Source of the DNA: Aquificota bacterium
Lineage (GTDB): Bacteria > Aquificota > Aquificia > Aquificales > Hydrogenothermaceae
Length of the DNA: 5,113 nt
Direction: 5' to 3'
NCBI GenBank assembly: GCA_013153795.1
Contig: JAADDV010000161.1
Span: 1-5,113, forward strand
Below the pieces are notes generated by a model that was not told the DNA's origin, made no database searches, and saw only the letters and a program-made list of their open reading frames with translations. Below are positions 1 to 5,113 of the stretch, in pieces. Each line of letters begins with the position of its first letter. The first letter of the stretch is position 1. A program made the translations under genes and the position numbers.

Positions 1-2
1 AC

Positions 3-539
3 GCCCACGCCACGGGGGTTATTGGGTGGAGCTCCTTTGAAGTTTTTGGAATTGAGCCAGACGAGAGGACGGTAATAGTTGGAACTCTGGGAAAAGCCCT
101 TGGAACCTTTGGGGCATTCGTGGCCGGAAGTGGAGTTTTGAGGGAATACTTAATAAACAGGTGCAGGAGCTTTATCTTTACGACGGCACTTCCACCCTCT
201 ATTGCGTGTCAAACTTTAAAGAACCTTGAAAAGGTAGAGGAGAGGCAGAAGAAGCTGCTGGAGTTAATTGAGTTTTTTAAAAAGCTAACGGGAATTGAAA
301 CCGAAAGCGCAATTTTTCCTTTTGTGGTTGGAGGGGAGAGGGAGGCGGTAGAACTCTCAAAGTACCTCTTCAAAAAGGGCTTCTTCGTTCCTGCAATAAG
401 GCCTCCAACGGTTAAAGAGAGCAGGCTGAGGATAACGATAACCGCCGAACATTCAAAGGAGGAACTTAAAGAACTATGGGAAATGATAAAGAATTTTAAA
501 AAAACAGGAGAGCCGTCCCAAAGAGGATGCCACAGCTGA
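3..539 (+). CDS. bioF: 8-amino-7-oxononanoate synthase, C-terminal part (5' end outside window)
   Basis: This PLP-dependent enzyme of the alpha-oxoamine synthase family condenses pimeloyl-ACP (or -CoA) with L-alanine to give 8-amino-7-oxononanoate, the first step of biotin ring assembly in the cytoplasm. The frame is open from base 3, and 178 codons are visible of the family's usual 375-390. It begins with AHATGVIG, the conserved His-containing loop next to PLP. It continues with TLGKALGTFGAF, whose Lys (bases 93-95) is the expected Schiff-base lysine, then FTTALPP, then AIRPPTV and RLRITITAEH near the end. The last two blocks favour BioF over glycine C-acetyltransferase (Kbl) and other relatives. 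A GTG at 120 is internal and is not the start. The last residues, after about NFKK, run past where BioF usually ends, so the native 3' end may have been altered. No other biotin gene follows. Confidence 0.93.
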   Translation, partial: AHATGVIGWSSFEVFGIEPDERTVIVGTLGKALGTFGAFVAGSGVLREYLINRCRSFIFTTALPPSIACQTLKNLEKVEERQKKLLELIEFFKKLTGIETESAIFPFVVGGEREAVELSKYLFKKGFFVPAIRPPTVKESRLRITITAEHSKEELKELWEMIKNFKKTGEPSQRGCHS

Positions 540-907
540 AAGCTCCTACAGGTTTTAGTCAAGCACAGAGAAAGCCTCGGGCAATAAAGAAGCTGTTTTC
601 TCAAACCCTTAAAAAAAATACTTGATTTGAAGTCATCCTATCTGAGGAAGCTAAGAGAATGATAAAAGCACTCTATAACTGAGGAATAAGCTCAGGAACA
701 CTTTGGGCAAAGTAAGAACCAAATTTACCATGGTTAGTGCCGCTAAAAAGTTCATTTATCTTAAGGCTAAGGTGACAATGCTTAATAATAGCTGATCCAA
801 GTAGTAAATAACTCTTTAGAAGCCAGAAAGAGAATTTGAGAAATACTCTTCAGGAAGTACTCCTAATCGTAATTCGAAACATGTTGTATTTTCTTGACAT
901 TTTCTCA
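540..907. other. Intergenic region with frame-broken coding-like debris
   Basis: This 368-base stretch lies between the convergent ends of bioF and the minus-strand operon, and no intact gene or RNA gene is evident. On the plus strand there are short coding-looking runs interrupted by stops and frame changes. One is EAKRMIKALYN, a stop, then GISSGTLWAK (about 648-711). Another, in a different frame, is GKVRTKFTMVSAAKK and onward (about 706-792). They could be the remains of a decayed plus-strand gene such as a transposase, but no catalytic motif is present to prove it. No convincing U-tailed hairpin was found, so neither bioF nor the operon has a clear intrinsic terminator here. Confidence 0.4.
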
Positions 908-2746
908 TTATCTGAATGGTGAAAAATACTCGCTTTGATTCCAGGAATTTCTATACCTTTGCTGATTAAAAGAATTTGTAAAATAATGTTGTTTGAAAGC
1001 ATTCTCGTATTCAAAGAGATTAAAAGCTGTTAAATGTTCTATATTTTCCAATCCAAAAAACTTTTTCATCTCTTCAATACTCATATATACTAAGCTCCTA
1101 TCATATATTTCAGGATATATACGATCTACCACATAGGCTACAAGAAATTCCGATGCTGTTACAGCTACGATAACTGGTACTGATCCCGGCATAAACGCTA
1201 ATACAACATAACCGTAAATCATTGCTATTGAATTTTTCATCAAATCTCTTTTTAAGCTTTCCTCAGAAATATATCCCTTACTGAAGGAATAGAAAAGCTT
1301 TCCACTATCCAAAATAAACATAGCTATTGGAGCTGCTCCTCCTCCCTTTGAAATAGCCTTTGCAATAATTCCTATTTTTCCATTTTTTAACCTTACCAAA
1401 ACAGCCTCAGTAACATAGTAGGTAGCCGCCAAAAAAGCACTATCCTTAGCTATGTTAGTAACGCAGCTCATATCACGACTGTTCGCCAAACATGAAACAT
1501 TACTTAAAACGCCATATGTAAGTCCTACACTTCCAAACTTTAAAGCACTCTTAGCTAAAGTATAGTATTTAATTCCCGCTTTTATTAGCTTGAAATAAGC
1601 AATATCTTCCGTAGAAACTCCTGATATCTCTTTATACTCTGCCAATTTCTCTAGAGCTTCTATATACTTCCCTTCTTCTATAAGTTTCTTTACTTCTTCC
1701 GCTAAACCTTGCATACCTTTCTTTTCAAGCACAGACTTCTCCAATAGTTTTCCCAAAAATTTAAGCGCCTTTTGTTCATCATTATATGCCAAATAGTAAA
1801 TAAAGGCGTCTTTTCGTGATATCATACCAACCTCAAACAGTTTTTCTATTATCTTGGAAATATTCCCTTCTTTCACGAGTTTCTCAAGATATTCTACATC
1901 CTTTATGTCCAACTTTCTACCAGAACACTCTAAAAATTTTTTCAGTAATTTCAGAAATGTATCAGGATTCTTCTCATGAGCCAACACAGCAAGTCTAAAA
2001 AGATTCAACCTACTAACAATTCCGTTCGATAGAGGTAAAAAAATCCCTTCTTTCATAATGTAAACGTATAACTGAGATGCTATATCTATGGAGGATAGTT
2101 TTTTCTTCTTTAACTCTCTAAAAAGTTTTCTAAGCTTCCGTGCTTCTTCCTTTTTCCCCAACTTTTCTAAAGCATTAGAAATATCCTCTACTATAGCTTC
2201 AATTCTTTTAATCTGTTGTGTTTTCTCAAGCTTCTTTAAGTCTCCCAAAGAAGAGAGCCCTTTACTTGAAAAATAGTAATCACCTAATAAATGGATATCA
2301 TAAATTATTTTAGCTACTTGTTTCGCTTCCCTTTTTGGAATACGCAGTTCTTTACTTACTAATTCAATTAAACTATTTACCTGCCTTTTCCAAATTTCTC
2401 TCACACGTTTATAACATTCTGATTGTGGCTTGTATTCTCCGCAAATTTCTTCTATCGTCTTTTTTGGAATTTTCCCTCCTAATCCCCAATGTCCCCATAT
2501 CCTATGCCTTCCACCTGAGAATTTTTTTCCTGCAATTTGCTCAATCTCCTCAGGAATTTCATCTATTATTTCTTGAACTTTTTTTGCTATAGGATTATCA
2601 GAGTTTATATATATATCAACGTAAGATAGAGCTTGCACATAATCTGCTTTATGCTGTTCCTTTGAAAAAGCCCAAACATCTCTCAAAGAACAGCAAATCA
2701 GGAAACCACACATCAACACAAAAACTTTCCTTATAAAGGAAATCAT
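908..2746 (-). CDS. Secreted helical protein with HRxxxH and HLLGD motifs, unknown function
   Basis: The family is not recognised. The 612-residue product starts with a likely Sec signal peptide: basic MISFIRK, a hydrophobic core to about residue 20, and a plausible cleavage after VWA at 26. Residues 27-160 contain scattered potential metal ligands: H32, HRIWGHWG (H81, H86) and DIHLLGDY (D150, H152, D156). The HxxxD pattern recalls the HxxxD of zinc-dependent S1/P1 nuclease and phospholipase C proteins, but the later QPLH block is missing, so an enzyme role is only inferred. Residues about 165-390 are Lys/Glu-rich helices, perhaps coiled-coil or repeat-like. Residues about 435-540 hold hydrophobic Gly/Ala-containing segments (around 435-450, 457-480 and 505-540) that could insert in a membrane. 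The tail (about 582-612) is rich in Asn, Gln and aromatic residues and ends SPFR. The ATG overlaps the upstream gene's stop (ATGA), and a GAGGAG ribosome site lies 8 bases before it, indicating coupled translation. The gene is AT-rich compared with bioF. Confidence 0.88.
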   Translation of the reverse strand: MISFIRKVFVLMCGFLICCSLRDVWAFSKEQHKADYVQALSYVDIYINSDNPIAKKVQEIIDEIPEEIEQIAGKKFSGGRHRIWGHWGLGGKIPKKTIEEICGEYKPQSECYKRVREIWKRQVNSLIELVSKELRIPKREAKQVAKIIYDIHLLGDYYFSSKGLSSLGDLKKLEKTQQIKRIEAIVEDISNALEKLGKKEEARKLRKLFRELKKKKLSSIDIASQLYVYIMKEGIFLPLSNGIVSRLNLFRLAVLAHEKNPDTFLKLLKKFLECSGRKLDIKDVEYLEKLVKEGNISKIIEKLFEVGMISRKDAFIYYLAYNDEQKALKFLGKLLEKSVLEKKGMQGLAEEVKKLIEEGKYIEALEKLAEYKEISGVSTEDIAYFKLIKAGIKYYTLAKSALKFGSVGLTYGVLSNVSCLANSRDMSCVTNIAKDSAFLAATYYVTEAVLVRLKNGKIGIIAKAISKGGGAAPIAMFILDSGKLFYSFSKGYISEESLKRDLMKNSIAMIYGYVVLAFMPGSVPVIVAVTASEFLVAYVVDRIYPEIYDRSLVYMSIEEMKKFFGLENIEHLTAFNLFEYENAFKQHYFTNSFNQQRYRNSWNQSEYFSPFR

Positions 2747-4677
2747 TTAACAAACTCCTCAATACCTTCTATCCAGCACGGTGGTTTAGTGCTCATACGG
2801 TTCTCAAATTCTTTCCATATTGACTTTCTCTTATTGCATTCCTCCTTTTCGCATTTCTCATCACACAAGTATTTGCCATCTTTGTAACAAATCAATCTCT
2901 TAAACTCGTCCGTTAAATCCTGAAAATAATCAGACACTCTATTAGATACTACTAACTTGTTTTTTATCCAACCAAAAGGAGCAAAACTATAGGCTAAATC
3001 CCTAAACACGGAATTACCATAGATTTCACTTTCCTTTTCTTTTTCTAATTTAACCAAGTCAGCCTTATAGTTTAAGAGAATTATCCCTAATGGGAAATCA
3101 AATAAAAATATCTTATACGCTCCAGCTAAATCCTTCTTATGGTTTTGTAGCAAAAGATTTACTTCTACCACTTTCCGTAGCAATTGTTTATTTCCAACAA
3201 TAGACTTACTCTGCATCACATTTTTAAGCGTAGTTAAAGCATATTTATAGTTTCTTATCCATTCGCTGTATATATTGATATTATCTGCAAACAAATGACA
3301 GGCAGCTCCACTATCCCTAGGAGCTGGAGGAACAAAATCTATATACTTCTTCCCATTAACGTAAAAGTTGTTTATCAGCTGCTTGTATATTGGTGAATAA
3401 AATGAAAGGGAATCTTCAGAATCAAGCAATTTATGGAAAGTCTCAAAATAAATGTATTTTTCAAACCTATCTAACGAAGGAACTAAAGGAGATTCTTCTC
3501 TATAGAGCGGAACAAAGGCTAAATTAACCACTAACGACAAAAACTCATCCACATTGCTTTCGTTTATACCTTGATAAGTAATAATTTGACTTATTTTACT
3601 TCTATATGTGTTTATCGAAGTCAAATAATCTTTATAGGAATCATAAACTCTAACCTTTATTCCTAATTCCGCCAATCTTTCCTTTAACTTTATAAGATTA
3701 CTGAGATAATATTCAATTTCCTCTTCAAAGCTTTTAGCACCTTTATGTTTTGCATTATAGAAGTAAATCAACTTCGGTTCTTTACTTAAATCTACATTTT
3801 TATAAATCACCCTTATATTTTTGGCTCGACCAACTTCAAAATTAAAAATTTGCAATCTTGTGCTTTCTTCAGAAAGTATATTGGAAGAAAAAGTAAGACT
3901 AACACTTTCTTCCCTCGCAGGCATAACAACAAAATAATATATATTTTTAAGTTCATTCCCTTCAAAGTAAAAGTTATACTTATTATAATCATATAAACAG
4001 ACAGCTTGGTTTCTAAAAGAGGATGCTTTAAACTGATTGTTAACAAAGTCAATCTTTGAACTTTGAAGAGTCTTACTACCTTTGAAGGAAATAAAGCAGT
4101 CATCTGAGGAAGTCTTGCTTTCATCCACAAAAACATTATTAATTAGTGTAGTATCCAAAATTCTGTGTGTTTCACCTTCAACAAATCTAATGGCTTCAGA
4201 TTTAACCTTAAAAATATTCCCCTTTAACTGAACTTCTGAGCCACTTATATAACAGCCTTTAATTGCATTTATTGCGTTATTAATAAAATTAAACTTTTTA
4301 ACATTCTCGATATCCAAACAATAACCAACATCGTTTCTATCACAAATAAAGTCCAATTCCTTGACAGTAATTCCAGAAAGCCTAAACTTTGGTCTGTAAG
4401 CATTTAACCCTGTTGGCTTTACAGAAAAAAGAGGAGTATTCAAATCTTTCTGTATAAGTTCTACTTTTTCTATGGCCCCTTCTTCCTTCTTAATCGTAAC
4501 ATCACCCCTATTCAAAATAAAGTTACCGATATATTTACCAGGTCGCAATAAAATCACATCATATCTTTCATCTTTTAATGCTTCCTGCAGAGCCTGAGTA
4601 TTATCAACTACAATTGTTTCGGCAAAAGCATCAGCAAAAAGGAGAAAAGACAAGAAAATTACTCTAAAATCCTTCAT
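2743..4677 (-). CDS. Secreted right-handed beta-helix protein with Cys-rich C-terminus, unknown function
   Basis: The 644-residue product is read from the ATG at 4677, not the in-frame TTG at 4704. The ATG has AGGGGG 9 bases upstream and gives a clean signal peptide, MKDFRVIFLSFLLFADAFA, with cleavage after AFA (residue 19). Residues about 20-310 look like a parallel beta-helix of the pectate-lyase-like superfamily. The entry ILLRPGKYIGNFIL is typical of that fold's first coil and is followed by irregular short strands with Asn turns such as INNAINAIKGCYISG, LINNVFV and VNNQFKASSF. No pectate lyase catalytic set was identified, so binding rather than cleavage is equally possible. Residues about 315-590 are mainly helical and include an unusual PPAPRDSGAACHLFADN stretch (450-466). 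The end carries Cys 597, 605, 609, 614 and 634, which could form disulfides outside the cytoplasm. It is the first gene of a two-gene operon and its TGA overlaps the next ATG. Confidence 0.88.
   Translation of the reverse strand: MKDFRVIFLSFLLFADAFAETIVVDNTQALQEALKDERYDVILLRPGKYIGNFILNRGDVTIKKEEGAIEKVELIQKDLNTPLFSVKPTGLNAYRPKFRLSGITVKELDFICDRNDVGYCLDIENVKKFNFINNAINAIKGCYISGSEVQLKGNIFKVKSEAIRFVEGETHRILDTTLINNVFVDESKTSSDDCFISFKGSKTLQSSKIDFVNNQFKASSFRNQAVCLYDYNKYNFYFEGNELKNIYYFVVMPAREESVSLTFSSNILSEESTRLQIFNFEVGRAKNIRVIYKNVDLSKEPKLIYFYNAKHKGAKSFEEEIEYYLSNLIKLKERLAELGIKVRVYDSYKDYLTSINTYRSKISQIITYQGINESNVDEFLSLVVNLAFVPLYREESPLVPSLDRFEKYIYFETFHKLLDSEDSLSFYSPIYKQLINNFYVNGKKYIDFVPPAPRDSGAACHLFADNINIYSEWIRNYKYALTTLKNVMQSKSIVGNKQLLRKVVEVNLLLQNHKKDLAGAYKIFLFDFPLGIILLNYKADLVKLEKEKESEIYGNSVFRDLAYSFAPFGWIKNKLVVSNRVSDYFQDLTDEFKRLICYKDGKYLCDEKCEKEECNKRKSIWKEFENRMSTKPPCWIEGIEEFVK
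2755..2760 (-). promoter_or_regulatory. Ribosome binding site of the second operon gene
   Basis: On the minus strand this reads GAGGAG, 8 bases before the ATG at 2746. It lies inside the last codons of the upstream gene. Together with the ATGA stop/start overlap it fixes the start of the downstream protein and points to translational coupling. Confidence 0.8.
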
Positions 4678-4686
4678 AGTTTTCTT

Positions 4687-4692
4687 CCCCCT
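4687..4692 (-). promoter_or_regulatory. Ribosome binding site deciding the ATG start of the first operon gene
   Basis: The minus strand reads AGGGGG followed by AAG, 9 bases before the ATG at 4677. It is a G-rich variant of the usual AGGAGG. It lies downstream of the alternative TTG at 4704, which has no comparable site and would fall at or before the predicted transcript start. The ATG is therefore preferred. Confidence 0.7.
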
Positions 4693-4708
4693 ATTGAATT
4701 TCAATCCA

Positions 4709-4717
4709 ATTATAACA
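4709..4717 (-). promoter_or_regulatory. Extended -10 promoter of the two-gene operon
   Basis: The minus strand reads TGTTATAAT, a perfect TATAAT (4714-4709) with an extended TGn element. No good TTGACA-like -35 box is found 16-19 bases upstream, as is common for extended -10 promoters. Transcription would begin near 4702, giving a leader of about 25 bases before the ATG at 4677. A run of six Gs (4724-4719) sits just upstream of the element. The call rests on sequence match only. Confidence 0.6.
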
Positions 4718-4785
4718 ACCCCCCATACTTTTCAGCTAACCCAGCAAGTTCACCATTAAAAATAAATATCTGAAAGACGCTTTAA

Positions 4786-4950
4786 GAAAATGAAAAGGAG
4801 GATATAGTTCTTGTACTCTGGAGCACCGACTTTCCCCTTGAGGATACAAGCGCACTTCTTGAGGATACAAGCGCACTTCCACAACCACTACTTAAAAGAA
4901 TTTATAGTATTTTACCTCCTAAAGTCAAATATCTCAAGGCATTAAACTAA
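4786..4950 (+). pseudogene. Possible 5'-truncated gene remnant carrying an internal duplication
   Basis: A plus-strand frame is open for 54 codons and ends at TAA 4948-4950. It starts right after a stop at 4783-4785 and has no usable start codon in frame near its beginning. It reads EKEDIVLVLWSTDFPLEDTS, then a repeat of seven residues, then LLKRIYSILPPKVKYLKALN. The VLVLWSTD-type wording faintly recalls the STDLSL segment of IS4-like DDE transposases, but this is a resemblance only. A second frame over the same bases is also open, because a 21-base repeat keeps every frame. It may be a relict of the same decayed gene as the debris at 540-907. Confidence 0.25.
4838..4879. repeat. Perfect 21-bp tandem duplication
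   Basis: Bases 4838-4858 and 4859-4879 are identical 21-mers, each beginning TTGAGGATACAAG and ending CGCACTTC. The unit is a multiple of three, so it would insert seven codons (LEDTSAL in the plus-strand frame that ends at 4950) without a frameshift. The perfect identity suggests a recent duplication. Confidence 0.95.
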
Positions 4951-4970
4951 TATCTTTTTATTAACACAAA

Positions 4971-4997
4971 CAAAAAAGGCGGGCATAAAGCCCGCCT
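4971..4997 (-). terminator. Rho-independent terminator of the right flanking gene
   Basis: GGCGGGC (4978-4984), a five-base loop and GCCCGCC (4990-4996) form a perfect 7-bp GC stem, with one more A-T pair at its base. Read on the minus strand it is followed by a run of six Ts (4977-4972), the classical intrinsic terminator layout. It lies 26 bases past the stop of the flanking minus-strand gene. It should separate that gene's transcript from the operon downstream, which agrees with the operon having its own promoter. Confidence 0.9.
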
Positions 4998-5022
4998 GAA
5001 GAATTTTCTTAAAAACCAAACC

Positions 5023-5113
5023 TTAAGCCTCTTCGGGCCTCTTGACGTCGTAGAGAATGTCGTCCCAGGGATGCCTGTAAAGGGGCATTGCAAGGCGCTT
5101 TTCGTCAAGGACG
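5023..5113 (-). CDS. C-terminal end of an unidentified minus-strand gene (5' part outside window)
   Basis: The last 29 codons before TAA (5025-5023) are visible. They include LDEKRLAMPLYRHPWDD and then ILYDVKRPEEA. The frame is open to the window edge, codon use is GC-richer than in the operon and similar to bioF, and a strong terminator follows the stop, so this is very probably a real housekeeping-type gene. The tail has a PLYRHPWDD stretch that looks conserved, but I cannot assign it to a family from so few residues. Confidence 0.75.
   Translation of the reverse strand, partial: VLDEKRLAMPLYRHPWDDILYDVKRPEEA

Noticed and set aside
209..604. 131-codon open frame on the minus strand
   Set aside because: It lies mostly antisense to the clearly coding bioF, and its Ser/Phe/Leu-rich product looks like a shadow.
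527..625. Plus-strand 32-codon frame MPQLKAPTGF... starting inside the bioF end
   Set aside because: The AGAGG before the ATG is too close to act as a ribosome site, and the product is short and unrecognised.
840..907. Possible terminator after the operon
   Set aside because: Only weak imperfect pairing around GAGTACTTCCTGAAG is seen, with no T run after it.
1816..2592. Three short plus-strand open frames of 60-85 codons
   Set aside because: They are antisense to the second operon gene, and their Phe/Ser/Leu-rich products are typical of reverse readings of Lys/Glu-rich helices.
2687..2704. Possible lipobox (LICC) in the second protein's signal peptide
   Set aside because: The residue before the candidate Cys is another Cys rather than Gly, Ala or Ser, and a normal VWA cleavage site follows.
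3813..4136. 107-codon minus-strand frame inside the beta-helix gene
   Set aside because: It is an alternative frame of the same strand within a well-supported gene, with no separate start signal.
915..4759. 9-bp inverted repeat AATGGTGAA / TTCACCATT near the two ends of the operon
   Set aside because: The match does not extend beyond 9 bp and one copy lies inside the coding sequence; chance is the simpler explanation for mobile-element ends.

Overview
The window looks like an accessory insertion between two ordinary chromosomal genes of a bacterium. The proteins are rich in Lys, Glu and Ile, and both flanking genes have visibly higher GC than the AT-rich middle. This suggests a thermophile, possibly of the Aquificota/Desulfurobacteriaceae type, but that placement is an impression from composition and BioF wording, not a demonstrated fact.

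Layout: (1) 3-539, plus strand: the 3' part of bioF (8-amino-7-oxononanoate synthase, biotin synthesis), including the PLP lysine. (2) 540-907: no convincing intact gene; frame-broken, coding-like debris. (3) 4677 down to 908, minus strand: a two-gene operon that fills most of the window. The first gene encodes a 644-residue secreted protein with an N-terminal right-handed beta-helix, a long helical middle and a Cys-rich C-terminus. The second encodes a 612-residue secreted protein with His/Asp motifs that could bind metal, a helical middle and hydrophobic Gly/Ala-rich segments near its end. The two overlap by ATGA, so they are probably translated together. An extended -10 promoter and a ribosome binding site fit an ATG start for the first gene. 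(4) 4705-5022: the promoter, a perfect 21-bp tandem duplication inside a possible gene remnant, and a strong rho-independent terminator. (5) 5023-5113, minus strand: the last 29 codons of an unidentified flanking gene, which ends at that terminator.

The operon is the part worth attention. Two large exported proteins of unrecognised family are made as a coupled pair, in low-GC DNA, with degenerate sequence on both sides. A joint job at the cell envelope or outside the cell is a reasonable inference: for example surface binding by the beta-helix partner and an enzymatic or membrane-active role for the helical partner. Nothing in the sequence proves a function.
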